The position numbers were made by a program, and so were the translations under genes. This document shows positions 21,080 through 32,215 of a stretch of DNA of 64,000 nt, one piece after another (position 1 is the stretch's first letter; each line of letters begins with the position of its first letter). Source of the stretch: Macrothele yani (lineage: Eukaryota; Arthropoda; Arachnida; Araneae; Macrothelidae); contig CM077011.1 of NCBI GenBank assembly GCA_039090855.1, positions 22,631,001-22,695,000 on the forward strand. The letters are read 5' to 3'. Below the pieces are notes generated by a model that did not search any database, was not told where the DNA came from, and was given only the letters and a program-made list of their open reading frames with translations.

Positions 21080-22576
21080 CATGTCACCCCTGCATACTTT
21101 CGAATTTCATCCGCCCATCTCCCATGTGGTCTTCTTCTGAGTCTTTTCCTGTCCCTTGGAATCCAATCTAAAATTTCGGCTGTCCATCGATAATCTGTCC
21201 TTCTGGCAGTATGTCCAGCCCATTGCCATTTCAGGGGATTTAACTCTGATCATGATGTCTTCCACTCTTGTCATTTTTCGGATCCACGAGTTCCTCTTCT
21301 TATCTCTCCTGGTTACACCAAGTATGCACCTCTCCATGCCTCTTTGAGTTGTCTGCAGCCTATGTATGTCTCTTTTAGTTAAGGTCCACGTCTCTGCACC
21401 ATACGTAAGCACTGGAAGGATGCATTGATCAAACACTTTTCTTTTAAGACATAATGGCATATTGCTCTTGAAAATTATGCTGTTTCTTCCAAAAACTCCC
21501 CAGGCAAGTTTTGTACGCCGATTAATTTCTTCATCAATGTGACCCTCACTTGATATCTGCTGTCCAAGATAAACGTACGTGTCTGTTATCTCCAGCTTTT
21601 CTCCATCAATCGATAAATCTTCATTTCTTGTAAAAGCATTGAACATCACTTTTGTCTTCTGAAAGTTCATTTTTAATCCCACTTCTTTACTCTTGTCAGC
21701 AAGTTCCTGGATCATACTCTGCAGCTCTGATGGGGTAGTTGCAAAAATGACTACGTCATCAGCAAAACGAATGTGGGTTAGATAATCTCCATTAATCTTT
21801 ATCCCTTGTTTTCCCAGCTCAGCGACTGAAAAACACCCTCCAATGTGGCATTAAAGAGCTTCGGAGATTAGTGTCACCTTGTCTCACTCCTTTCCAATTT
21901 TTACGTGTGTTGTATTTTCAAACAGCCTAATCTTTGCACTTGCATTTTCATAGATGTTATTCATAATATTAATGTATGCATCTTCAATACCGCAGGTTTC
22001 AGAGCCATTGTAACTGCTGATGGTTTCACCGAATCAAAGGCTTTTTCATAATCGATAAAAGCCATGCACAATGGAAGTTCATGTTCCCTCGCTCTTTCAA
22101 TTAGTTCTCTCAGCACGTGGATATGATCTATTGTGCTGTAGCCACTCCTGAATCCAGCTTGTTCTCTCGGTTGAGCCATGTCCAGTGTTACCTTCAAGCT
22201 GTGTGAAAGAACTTTAGTGAAGATTTTATAAACTACTGAAAGGAGGCTGATAGGTCTGTAGTTTCCGAGATCCTCAATGTCACCTTTCTTATGTAGCAGG
22301 ATCATTGTAGCGGTGTTCCAATCCTCAGGAATCTTTCCTTCATTAAGGCATCGAGTGAAAATTTGGGCAGAGTACTGTTTCGATTTCTCCACTTGCTTCT
22401 TGTATGATGTCTACAGTAATTCCATCTTCTCCTGGAGCTTTTCCCTGCTTCATGTTCTTGATTGCATGTGCAACTTCTGCTGGAAGGACTGGAGGAACTC
22501 TGGTACTGGTATCTTTCATGATGTCTGGAGTGCATGTATCATCTCTTTCATATAATTTGGAGTAGAAATCTTTCAC
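21080..22576 (-). pseudogene. LINE reverse transcriptase domain, frameshifted
   Basis: The frame 21961-22392 carries GNYRPISLLSVVYKIFTKVL, REQAGFRSGYSTIDHI and MAFIDYEKAFDSV (motif A). A damaged stretch at 21780-21960 follows. The frame 21107-21715 then has FQKTKVMFNAF, YVYLGQQISSEG and PVLTYGAETWTLTK. Between them, near 21760, the catalytic box reads RFADDVVIFA, so the two aspartates are intact in this copy, unlike the copy at 49041. A later shift near 21230 scrambles the C-terminus. At least three frame breaks exclude activity. Confidence 0.85.
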
Positions 22577-22772
22577 CTTGTCAAACTTTCGCCTCTATTT
22601 CTTGTTACAGAACCATCTTCTTTTCTCAGTGCCATAATCTGTTTTCTTCCCTTACTGAGATGTCCCTTTTCTATCTTTAGGCTTTGGTTGTTTTCAATTG
22701 CTTTCCTCACTAGTTCACAGTTGAATTTTCTTACGTCTTCAGTGATAGTTTTTCTTACTGTCTTGCATAGCT

Positions 22773-23869
22773 CTATATATATTCCACTTTGGAAGTCACA
22801 TCTTCTTTAGTTGTCCTCATCTCTCTTCTTTTTTGCATCAACATTTTCGTTTTTCCTGATAATTTATTTACAGGCAACTTGTTCTTAGACCCAGCTAATT
22901 TTGTTGCTGTTTCCATAAGAGCTTTGGTTACTTTTATGTTAACTTCAGAGATGTCCACTTCTTCCGATGTTAGGCCTTCTAAAGCAGAGAACCTGTTCTT
23001 CAGTTCCAACTTGAAGGTATTATGGTGTTTTTTAAGGTTGGTTATGTCAATAGATTTTGTTTGTCTTATGAGCTTGCCACGTTCAAGTTTAGTGTTGAGG
23101 TGCATCTTACATCTCACCAATCTATGGTCACTACCTGTGTTGAACTTGTTTAGGACACTGCAGTCTTCTATGACGAATTTTTTGTTACACATAATAAAAT
23201 CAATTTTACTTGTCGTCCCATTTGGATGTCTCCATGTCCATTTCCTGTGTGGCTTTTTCTTGAAGAAGGAGTTCAAGATGAAAAACCCTTCTGCCTCTGC
23301 AGACTCAACGAATATTTCCACGCTGTTTTCTGTTGCCTTGACCGAATTTACCTACTGAAGTGTTATTCTGTTGCCGTTGCCCTATTTTTGCATTGGAAAT
23401 CTCCCATAATTATTTTCAAGTGCTGCTTACCTTTATTATTTAGATGACAAATTTCCTCATAAAATTCTTCAATTTCTTCTTCAGGATGACTTGTGGTGGG
23501 TACATAAGTTTGAATAATCTGAGCCTGGTATCTTTTCGAGAGTTGGATAACAAGTCGTGCAGCTCTGTCAGAGGAACTTTCAACTTCTACAACTTTATCC
23601 TTCAGTTTCTTGTTTATTATAAATCCAACACCACTAGTTCTGCCAGTATCTGTCCCACGATAGTAGAAGAGATGTCCACTTTTCAGTTCGATGAGATCTT
23701 CTCCTTTTCTCCTTACCTCACTTAGCCCCACGATGTCCCACTTGATCCTTTGTAGTTCCTCTTCCAATTCAAGAAGCCTTGAATCAGAAGATAGGGAGCT
23801 TCCATTGTACGTAGCCAAGGTCAGCATCAGATGGCAGCCTAGTCGGTCCTCCGGAAGGATTCTTAGCAC
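22773..23869 (-). pseudogene. LINE apurinic endonuclease domain, frameshifted
   Basis: The first frame (23363-23869) reads TLATYNGSSL at the start of the fold, GLSEVRRKGE with the catalytic Glu region, TSGVGFIINKK, and IIMGDFQCK, the place of the usual GDFNA motif (Asn-Ala changed to Gln-Cys). After a shift the second frame (22773-23321) has TWRHPNGTTSKIDFIM and GSDHRLVRCK, the SDH catalytic motif. The domain nicks target DNA to prime reverse transcription. It lies directly upstream of the reverse transcriptase and would form one polyprotein with it. The frame break makes it inactive here. Confidence 0.85.
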
Positions 23870-24090
23870 CCTCTGCCTTCATGTCGCACTGGCCGCTGCC
23901 TTGGCCAGGTACATTCCAGCTGCCGGAGACTGAGGGCCAAGATTTAAGTTGTGGAATCATTTTGGAGGGGCTTGGCCATAACTCACCTTGCTGGCCAAGC
24001 GGGTTGGTGAGTGTGGGATAGAATTTACTCTAATCCCGATAGTATAGTTATACCGCTATTGGCGGTCTCTCTCTCTCTATATATATATAT

Positions 24091-24689
24091 ATAATTTAAA
24101 CGAAACTTTAGGAATCGCTGTCTCATTTTCTGGAACTTGTGCCTTTAAGTAAAGTATATTTACATTGTTGTGTACGTTTTAAGAATCTTTTTTCATTTTA
24201 AGTCTTTTTCCAAGTTAATCATATTTATTTTACTGTGTACATTTTGATTTTTTTTTGTGGTTTTCCCCCAGGTTTTGTATTACGCTTCATGTCTAGCAAT
24301 ATTTTATTTTTTGCGCATGGGATCTGTACTGGGTTTCCCTGGATTTGTGTACGATGAGTCGTTGTGGGTTGCGCCATGTATGTCATAAATGTATGGCTAA
24401 ATTTATTTTTAATTTTTTGCGTTTCCTTGGCTTAGATAGTGTTTTTGATTTATGGGGACTTTTACATATATACATTTATGACATAGCAGAGCCGACATTC
24501 AACTAGCGCTTTGTAGAGATGAGTTAATGCTGTGTTTTGCTGGTGCTTGATAAAGCCAAAGCTCAGCATTTTCAACCTTTTCTGCATTCCTGCATTTTTT
24601 TTCCTGTTCGTTTGCATTGGTGTTTTTTTCTCCTATTTTTGGCTCTTGTTGAAATTTCTTTTTCTTGTAGTTGGTATATATATATATAC
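24091..24689. other. Unassigned AT-rich sequence
   Basis: T-rich, ending in a short 'tatatatatata' run at about 24677-24688. No gene recognised. Confidence 0.4.
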
Positions 24690-25060
24690 ATGTCTTTGCC
24701 ATTTCAGGGATTTTACTCTGATCATGATGTCTCCTACTCCTGTCATTTACCTTATCCATGAGTTCCTCATCTTATCTTTCCTGGATACACTAAGCATACA
24801 TCACTCCTTACTTCTTGCAGTTGTGTGCAGTCGTTGTAAGTCTTTATTAGTTAAATTCCACGACTCTGCTCCGTACGTAAGCACTGAGAGATTGCATTGC
24901 TTAAACACTATTTTTTAAGACATAATAGCATATTGCTCTTAAAAATTGTACAGTTCCTTCCAAAGTCTCTCCAACCAAGTTTTATACGTCGATTAATTTC
25001 TTCATCAATGTCAGCTTTGCTTCATATATGCTGTCTACGGTAAATGTGTATCCATTGGGC
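24690..25060 (-). pseudogene. Diverged RTE reverse transcriptase fragment
   Basis: The plus sequence tracks 21228-21560 of the LINE at 20977 almost word for word ('gccatttcagggattttac', 'tctgatcatgatgtct', 'ccgtacgtaagcactg', 'cgattaatttcttcatcaa'), with many substitutions. It covers the region after the catalytic box up to the C-terminal domain on the minus strand. This is an older, independently truncated copy that also abuts a TA run. Confidence 0.8.
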
Positions 25061-25309
25061 ATCTATTAAAAATTGACAGCGCGCATTCTGCAGAAAAACA
25101 AAAATCTGACCTTTAACTACATGTACACTCTCACGATTGCATGGTTTAATCAAAGGTCTAAATATTGGGTTGATGCATAAGTTCATGCCGTTTTTTTCTT
25201 CACCGCACTACAGGAATTCATTACATCAGAGGGGAAAACGTAATCAATCAATTATGTACCCCTCCCTCCCCCCCCCCCATATCAACGTCTGGATAGAATA
25301 TCAACGTCT

Positions 25310-26330
25310 GGATAGGTCTGCAATGTCATTCTTAAAAAACGTGTAGGTTTTGCTGCGAATAAATCATCAAGGAAATTCTGAAAATCAACATCATTGTTGA
25401 ACGTTCAGCCGCGGAGTGAATTCGACAGAGATCGGAACAGGTGACAGTCTGTAGAGGCGACATCTGGGGAATACACCGGATGTAGAAGGATTTCCCATTT
25501 CATGTCCTGAATGGCCATTTTGGTCATGTTTGCACTGCGAGGGCGTGTGTTATCATGTTAGAGAAGGAACACCATGGCGCTGGTGTGGCCGTTTCTGCTG
25601 AATTGTTCCCTCCACACTGCGCAGTTGCTCACAATCGAGTGCAACGCTGATGGTCCAATTCCTCGGCAGTATTTTAAAGTGAATAATGCCTTCCGTATCC
25701 CACAAGACACATAACATGGTCTTCGCAGGAAGAAGGTCATTTTTTGGACGGGGTGTGGGCGTCTTGTTTTTAATTAACCATTCCTTCAGATGTCTGAAAT
25801 TCACGTAAGGGCACACATTTTCATCTCTAGTAACAATACGTGACAGAAAGGGTTTGTTTTGCTAAGAACATTCGCGATAACGGACAAAGTAGGATACACA
25901 TATAGCAACACGTTGATTCTTGCTGTCCTCTGTGAGATTGTGAAGCACTGAAGACCCCAATTTCTGGATCTTTCCAATACGTTTCAGGTGTCGTACTACT
26001 GTGGCCTGATCACAGTCCATCTCCGTGATCAATCGGCGTGTGCTTTGACACGGATGTAAGTGGATGATATAATTCAAACGATCCTGATCAAAGGGATATG
26101 GACCATCTGAGCGTGGATGATATAATTCAAACGATCCTGATCAAAGGGATATGGACCATCTGAGCGTGGATATTCGTTTAGGTCAGAATTGCCACCTCGG
26201 AACCGCTCAAGCCATTTGCGGGCTGTCCTTGGGGCAATAGCATTCTCCCCATACACAGTATAAATTTGTCGAGTGGCCTTAGTGGCTCTGGGTAGTTTGT
26301 TAATTTAGTAGAAGGGCAGATGTCGGAAAC
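25310..26330 (-). pseudogene. Mariner transposase, broken, with internal duplication
   Basis: From high to low coordinate the minus strand gives YGENAIAPRTARKWLERFRG (first helix-turn-helix), RRLITEMDCDQATVVRHLK (second), VLHNLTEDSKNQRV (the HELTE-type motif), then TRDENV with the first Asp, KTMLCVLWDTEGIIHF, a HDNTRPRS-type stretch with the second Asp (its His codon reads TAT-derived tyrosine-like sequence here), and YSPDVASTDCHLF with the third Asp. The order and motifs are those of a DD34D mariner. A 53-bp direct duplication at 26061-26166 and several stops disable it. Confidence 0.85.
26061..26166. repeat. 53-bp tandem duplication inside the mariner transposase
   Basis: Positions 26061-26113 and 26114-26166 are essentially identical ('tggatgatataattcaaacg', 'atcctgatcaaagggatatg'), so the duplication is recent relative to the element's other damage. 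53 is not a multiple of three, so it also shifts the frame. Confidence 0.9.
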
Positions 26331-26829
26331 GTTTATTCCTTTCTACTTGACACTCCCTACTTCCGGACCTGAAAAACCAAAAACAGATTAGCCACAATCA
26401 CACAACACAATATGATTTAGATACACGATGTTAGGACATTACTTGCTACATTTTGATGTACAACTGGACATCTGCACCGTCACTACTGACCTGGGAAACA
26501 CTCGTGAAATAAAACGGCATGAACGTATGCATCAAACTAATAAATATTGGTGTGTTGCTTTTATTTGAATCCAATATTGCACGTTTCAAGCAGATGAAAC
26601 ACGTCGGCATCCCTGTACAAAACATTTGTGTGAGATATTTGAAAAATATAGTTTGCCTTTGCAGAAAATCAGATGTGGCACCAAGCAAAAGTTGTATTGA
26701 GCTGCAACAGAAAACTGCAACTGAACTATGGATACACAAAAGAGAGCAAGTCGCCTAGATATATTAATGACTTAGGGAGATCAGCTTTAAAATATACTAA
26801 TTACATGAATCTTCATCTTCTATCTTGGC

Positions 26830-27351
26830 TCTACAGATCAAAGTGAATTTACTCAACACGGTTTTGCCATTTTTCTCTATTTCTGACCATTATTTTCCAG
26901 TTCTGACAGCGCAGGCTTTTTGTGTCCTCCACTACTCCATTTATCCACCTGGTCTTTGGTCGTTCTCATTTTCTGTGCCCTTCAGGATGTTTGAACAATA
27001 CTTTCTTAGGAGCTTCATTTTACTCCATTTGCACTACATGGTTTGCCCACCTCAATCTTGATGACCCAATCATGTTAGTAACAGCAGGATCTTTATAAAT
27101 GAAGTATAATTCTTTATTTTAGGGTTTCTACCATAGTCGATCGTCACATGTTGGACCAATAATTTTTCTGAGAATTTTCTTTCAATTGTATCCAATATTC
27201 GTTTGTTTTTCCCAGTTAGTGCCCAAGTTTCTGAGGCATGCATAATCACATGTCTTATCAGGATTTTATAGATGGTTAACTTTGTTGCTCGAGATAAGAA
27301 TCGAGATTTCACAGGTTTTCTCATGGTATAGAATGCTCTACTTGCAGCCAT
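26830..27351 (-). pseudogene. LINE 3' region relic, different family
   Basis: The minus frame has SRFLSRATKLTIYKILIR, HASETWALTGKNKRILDTIE, then after shifts a RWANHV-like stretch and an NDQRPGG region near 26950. This matches the segment after the reverse transcriptase box in RTE-like LINEs (KLKIYKTLIRPVLLYGCETW and GRPRxRW motifs). It differs clearly from the LINE at 20977, so it is a second lineage. Only the C-terminal third remains. Confidence 0.7.
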
Positions 27352-28371
27352 GAGATGGATTTTTATTTGCGTGGAGACATCATTTAACCATATACATGAA
27401 TGCTTGAATGAAAAATTATGTAATCCTTAGAAGTCGCCTACGCAGGTAGACAAAAACATTATATGAAAATTACGAAGGATCTCCTCTGGTGAAGGCCAAC
27501 TAACTAGCTCTTCAATGGTTGAATAATCACAATTGTGTAGCACTATATGTTTTGAATTAGCACAAATAATTTGCTTTTCAACAAATTAACTTTTCGAGTT
27601 CCAAACACCAAGTCAGTGGCTCTTCCTTAAAATTATGGAATTATACCGTAACAACCTTTAAAACGTTTTTATTAGATGGGTCATAGAGCGATAATAAATC
27701 CTACTGCGTATGACGAAGGATTCGCAGTTTGGTATGATAGCCTGCAAAGAACATTCGTTCTAGCCTCTCTTTGCATGACAATGAACGACTTTAAAAAGAA
27801 AGATCTTGTGACGTTTGTATTTAGAGTTACATCTAAACGTCAGCATTGTTCGATACAAAGGAGTTCAAGTATTTCGACGCACTGGTCATGTGGAACACTC
27901 CAGCGACAAGGAAGAACAGGGGTTTAAATGACTGGGTGGAATAGATCGTGTTCAACAGGCAAGTACAGCTTCTCTAGATAAAGACATTGCCTGATCTATC
28001 AATGATGGTTTCTCCAACAAGAGAATCGAAGAAGAAAGAGAAGAAAATCCCGTTTGAAACATTTTGGTGCCCTTGCCGTTTTGCGAAAAGCTCGGGAAAA
28101 AGGTGAAGAAGCTACAATGGGTATAAGCGGTTATTAAACATTTAAGACGGAAGTATTTAAGAAACTCGATGGACTTTATATGGCCACTTTTAAGCGAAAT
28201 AACGTAACTTGATTTTTTGGAATAAATATATCTGCAGAAATGTCGTATAAAAATTATAATACTGGCAAAAAATACGTAGATAAATAATTATTCTTTCCGG
28301 CAAAGAAACCTCTATCTAATATACATGTATAACAGGGTCAATATTCACCCTTTATTCGACATTTTAGAGGA
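27352..28371. other. Unassigned sequence
   Basis: A plus-strand frame at 27676-27927 (83 codons) has no relative that I recognise. Confidence 0.4.
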
Positions 28372-29112
28372 AAATTGCTCGGAACTATTGTGTAAAGGTT
28401 GTATTTTATCTACCATGCAAATATCATATGGTCATTTTAGCACGTCTCTTGAAACAAAATGACGTGTCTAAATTACCACTATGTCTGTCCGTACGTCTTT
28501 GGACATCATGTCTCTGTACACATTCATCCGATCTTATAGTACAGTGATCCTCGGATATGACGCCGTCGTTTATACCGCGGGACTTTCCTGTTCCTCGTGC
28601 CTGACCCTACGCTACGCTATTTTAGCCGTTAATTATAGGGCCAGTGCCTTATAACGCGGGTCGGATCCCGCGTCGTAACCGGGATCGTTTTTTTTTTTTT
28701 TTTTATTGGAGGTTTAACGACCACCGTGAGCAACTCAATGGACTTTAAGCTGTCGCCCGTCCCTAATTTAGGGTCACTGGTTCCAGGGAAGGGAGAGAGC
28801 CAGTGCCGTAAGACAAACACAACATCCATGCCTCACCGGGATTCGAACCCGGACCCCGTTCAGACGAATGATCAGAGGCCATCGCTTAGACCACTGCGCC
28901 ACCGGGGCGGCCCGGGATCGTTGTTGAGGAAAATTGCTCGAACCTGCTGTGTAAAAATTGTATTATCGCAGCCATGCATATGTCATAAACATTTTTAGCG
29001 TGTCTTTTGAAACATAATGATGAGCTTATATTAATACCATGTCTGTCGTGCGTCTGACCGTTCATTTGCCAGTCCGTCGGTTGACATCGTATCTCTGCAC
29101 ATAAATGTTCAA
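28372..29112. repeat. Pair of ~170-bp direct repeats flanking a SINE-bearing segment
   Basis: 28372-28530 and 28926-29112 share 'gaggaaaattgctcg', 'tgtgtaaa', 'gccatgca/accatgca', 'acgtctcttgaaac/gtgtcttttgaaac' and 'tgtctgtc' in the same order at perhaps 75% identity. Between them lie 'cagtgatcctcggatatgac' (28541 on), which resembles a pogo/Tigger terminus, and the SINE at 28690. Confidence 0.55.
28690..28911 (-). mobile_element. SINE family 1 with 11-bp target duplication
   Basis: On the minus strand the head reads GGTGGCGCAGTGGTCTAAGC (A-box) and GGGTTCGAATCCCGG (B-box). The body includes 'ctaaattagggacgggcgac' and it ends in 'cgttaaacctccaat' plus an A tract (T tract on plus, 28690-28704). 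CCGGGATCGTT flanks it at 28679-28689 and 28912-28922. This layout shows a tRNA-derived retroposon transcribed by RNA polymerase III and mobilised by a LINE. Best copy of the family in the window. Confidence 0.9.
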
Positions 29113-29159
29113 TTTGAAAATTAGTTTTATAATGGGAAGCCCGAGATGCGAGAACGATC

Positions 29160-29188
29160 ATCGTTTTTTTTTTTTTTTTTTTTTTTTT
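29160..29188 (-). mobile_element. Poly(A)-only retroposition scar
   Basis: 'atcg' plus a run of about 25 T is flanked by the exact 13-bp repeat TGCGAGAACGATC at 29147-29159 and 29189-29201. An oligo(A) insertion with a long target duplication is what an extremely 5'-truncated LINE-mediated insertion looks like. Confidence 0.7.
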
Positions 29189-29682
29189 TGCGAGAACGAT
29201 CCCGATGCATAACTTTGCTTCTAGAGAATGTAAGGGCAGATACTATTGAATTGAAAATACATTATACTGTATTTCGTATAATTACTTTTAAATATCGGAT
29301 CGCACGAAAGTTATTTCTTCCCTTCGAAAAAATTAACAACAAAGACTGTTTTGACAGTAGCTTATTTTTCACAATCCTATTTAGCTATAGTTTATTTTCC
29401 TACAATTTGTTTTTGTTCAGTTTTCGCACCAGGGTATGTAAAAGTAAACTGCGGTTTCCCCGATATCTCCTCTTCTAAAAGACCGATCTGTTTTTTAACT
29501 TTAAATCGGATAACATTCATGGTGGGGAATGTTTTTCATATAATTGCTAGTTTTTCGTTACAAAGAGTTTTGCCAATAAGTGGTGTAAGTATATATACGT
29601 ACATACTTCTGTTTCCGACGTGTATGGAGAAATACCTGCGTTCCTGAAAATGCGATAGGAAAATATCCTTTTGCAGACAAAC

Positions 29683-29823
29683 ACCGATCACCATGGAAAA
29701 CCTTTCACCGATCACCATGGAAAACCTTTCACCGATCACCATGGAAAACCTTTCACCGATCACCATGGAAAACCTTTCACCGATCACCATGGAAAACCTT
29801 TCACCGATCACCATGGAAAACCT
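29683..29823. repeat. 24-bp tandem repeat, 6 near-perfect copies
   Basis: Unit 'accgatcaccatggaaaacc' plus 'tttc'. The copies are identical, so the array is recent. Both strands are open because the unit is a multiple of three; the frames are not genes. Confidence 0.95.
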
Positions 29824-29906
29824 TTTTACTTTTTTTTAGTATCTCTCTCTGCTTCTAGAAGTTATATTTAAAAATCCTTTCTTTAATGTATGACATACCA
29901 CAGAAG

Positions 29907-30585
29907 CAGATGCGGCTTTATATATCTTTTGGGGCCCTAGGCACAAAAGGATTCAGTTCCTCCCCTCCGCCCGCTCTTATTGCCTCAGACACTTTCATCC
30001 GTCAGATTTAAAAAAAATTAAAATCAAGAAGAAAGTTTTCAACTTCTTTACAATGGAATTCTTTTTTTCTATTATTAGAACGTTTTGTAAGAAACACTTT
30101 GTCTGTCAGTTCACATCTAACTTTTTTGTTTTAGCAGAGATATTCCAAAACTTATTTTTGCGGCTAGTAGAAAATCAAATGATATTAAGTTCAGCATTTT
30201 AAATGCCCCATATAATCATGAATTTTCTCCTAAGGGCCGTCAAAGTCAAAAACACAGAAAATTGAAGTTCTGTTGTGAAGAAACTATTCATCTAAATGGA
30301 AGGCTAAATGATTATAACTGTTCCTTTCAAAAACAAGTACATCGATAAGAACTCGAAAATTTGGAGGATCAACAAACAGCAAGAAAAAACGCATAGTATG
30401 TTACTAATATGAGAAAGCAAAATATCAATTGATAATACAAATAAAGTGGTTGCTTTAATTATTGATTTGTTTCGGTCCGTGAAAACCAAAACAAAACTGG
30501 CAATCCAATTATACGTTTTCGGGGCCCCTCACGGTCTGGGGCCCTAGGCACGCGCCTAGTGCGCCTAGTTGGAAATCCGCTCCTG
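29907..30585. mobile_element. Non-autonomous hAT-like element with 8-bp target duplication
   Basis: The left end is 'cagatgcggctttatatatc' then 'ggggccctaggcac'. The right end, read inward on the minus strand, is CAGGAGCGGATTTCC, then GTGCCTAGGGCCCC. The flanks are 'cacagaag' (29899-29906) and 'cgcagaag' (30586-30593), 7 of 8 identical. An 8-bp duplication and CAG...CTG ends are hAT-superfamily traits. The 679-bp interior is AT-rich with no transposase. Confidence 0.75.
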
Positions 30586-30635
30586 CGCAGAAGTGAAGCA
30601 CATATCAAGACAACAAAGTTGCAGCGATGAATTCC

Positions 30636-30706
30636 GTCGGTGTAACTAAATTGGTAAAGCAATCCGCTCCGGAGCAAAGGGATGCGGTTCGATCTCCATC
30701 GCCGGC
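30636..30706 (+). repeat. tRNA-like pseudogene / SINE head
   Basis: 71 nt: acceptor arms GTCGGTG and CGCCGGC pair at all 7 positions with wobble, A-box-like TAACTAAATTGGTAAAGC, anticodon-region loop CTCCGGA (CCG after U33), and B-box-like GCGGTTCGATCTCC. The D stem is weak (ACTA/AAGC) and no 3' body matches other SINEs here. Dead tRNA copy or SINE head. Confidence 0.6.
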
Positions 30707-30959
30707 AAATTCGAAATTTCACAATCGAGCGTTCCTTGCGAGGAATATTTTGCATGGAGTTTCTACTTTTTTCTTAGCGGAAAATTTTGCCGCTAGTGGG
30801 CACAATCCCAGTATAATACATCAGCATCTAAAATTTGATATTTAAAAATATTTGCGAGTGAGTTCAATTAGATATATTGATGTGTATTGATCGCAGTGTT
30901 TAATATGTATTTTGTTTTATGTTTTATGCATAGCGATCCTGTTTTAAGTCTCGATTTCG

Positions 30960-31175
30960 AGTCGTCGTGACGCTCCGGGAGCATAGTGGTCTAAAGGGTC
31001 CGAGTTTGAATCCCGGTGAGGCATGGGTAGTCTGTTTGTCGTATGGCACTAGTTCTCCCGTCTCCCTGCAAACAGTGGTCCTAAATTAAGGACGGGCGAC
31101 TGCTTATAGTCCATTGAGTTGCCCACGATGGTCGTTAAACCCCAAACAAAAAATAAATTCAAAAAATAAAAGTAA
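30960..31175 (+). mobile_element. SINE family 1, plus-strand copy
   Basis: Head 'gcatagtggtctaaaggg' and 'gagtttgaatcccggtgagg', body 'agtggtcctaaattaagg' and 'gttgcccacgatggtcgtta', then an A-rich tail 'caaacaaaaaataaattc' with a second A-rich piece. The tail supports LINE-mediated retroposition. Part of the head is shortened between the A- and B-boxes. Confidence 0.8.
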
Positions 31176-32206
31176 AACGTCGTATGTAAACCGACAGCAG
31201 CTGTACTGAATCGTCATCTTTTGAAATAATTTTTAAAATAAGTCTTTTTGGTTTTTAATTTCAAAGAAAAACTGTGTTTGACTTGTAGGAAATATCCAGC
31301 AAGGCTTTCATGTGCATTAAGGCCATACAAAAGCAGTTCAGTTAAAGAAATGTAGGAAAGGTTTCTGAAGTAGAATTGCTAATCCGTATAAGTCTAACCC
31401 GCGTAATTTCTTTCTGTTTCTTGTCTATCGGTTCGAGACGACGAACAGAAAGAAGGAAGGAGTCCGAGAAAAACAGAGGAACAGAAAGAATGTATGTAGT
31501 TCAGCAGCCTAAGTGTGAGAACTCCTAAGCGAGTGAAACGTGGAAATGTGACATCTAAATGTATGTTAATACGTTTTGTCGAATAAATATTTTTAAAAGT
31601 CATACCGATATATTACCATCATGAGAACACCGTGTAGGTCCGTAAGAATACCCTGACTAACGAACCGCAAATCACTGGGCTTGACAAGTGTAGTGCCTGA
31701 CTTCAGAGCCCTCATTTCCTAGTACTTATTTTCAAGTGTAGTAAGCCCTAAGCCTATCAGCCATCGCTCATTCCTGATTCGGGAGCGGACAACTTAGAAC
31801 ATACGTAGAATAACTATGTCCTGGCATATGTAGTATGTGATGACTGCTCATCGCTGGTACCAGAGTTTGTCAAAAAATTTTTCCTGTTGGCAGCGAAAAT
31901 GTTTAATGACTCAAGAATATCATACACACTCCCCTCATTCAGTCAATGTGAGGCTGCTATTAATTATATTCCATCGCAAACCTTCCACTAGAGCTACGAT
32001 TCCCCAGCAGCCCCACTCTGCAGGTTTCGAAGACAGAAGAACTCTGATTCCAGATTCCACATCTACCACTGAAGCTAAGTGTCGCCATCTTTGTAGGAAA
32101 TGGGTATGGAATGAAAGAGATGGTAGTCAACTGTACGGAGGATTTGAAGGATCTAAATCCTTTCCAATTCCTGTAGTTTTGCGGCGGACAACTCTGGAGG
32201 TGTAAC
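31176..32206. other. Unassigned sequence
   Basis: A plus-strand frame at 31837-32205 (122 codons) is the longest non-repetitive open frame here. It has no motif, signal or family resemblance that I can name, and I would not call it a gene. Confidence 0.4.
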
Positions 32207-32215
32207 TAGAGGCAT

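Larger units (their letters stand above)
20977..24090 (-). mobile_element. RTE-type LINE, almost full length
   Basis: On the minus strand the 5' region (about 24066-23880) precedes an endonuclease then a reverse transcriptase, ending in a (TGATGA)n-like tail ('catcatcatcatcatcat' on plus near 20980). The length is ~3.1 kb, as expected for RTE-type elements, and the simple-repeat tail is typical of that clade. Both edges are TA dinucleotide repeats (about 20970-20981 and 24081-24092), suggesting insertion into a TA microsatellite. The same family is present at 49067-50325. Confidence 0.85.
25165..26540 (-). mobile_element. Mariner element with both TIRs
   Basis: The left TIR after TA at 25163-25164 reads 'ttgggttgatgcataagttc' then 'atgccgttttt'. 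The right TIR, 26511-26540, is its complement with about 3 differences in 30, followed by TA. Length is 1376 bp, normal for mariner. The transposase inside is on the minus strand and is broken. Confidence 0.85.

Noticed and set aside
29671..29871. Repeating peptide frames (FTDHHGKP on plus, MVIGERFS on minus)
   Set aside because: Arise from a 24-bp tandem repeat that is a multiple of three; no gene context.
31837..32205. 122-codon plus-strand frame as a host gene
   Set aside because: No recognised domain, no splice or promoter context, and frames of this length occur by chance in 64 kb.
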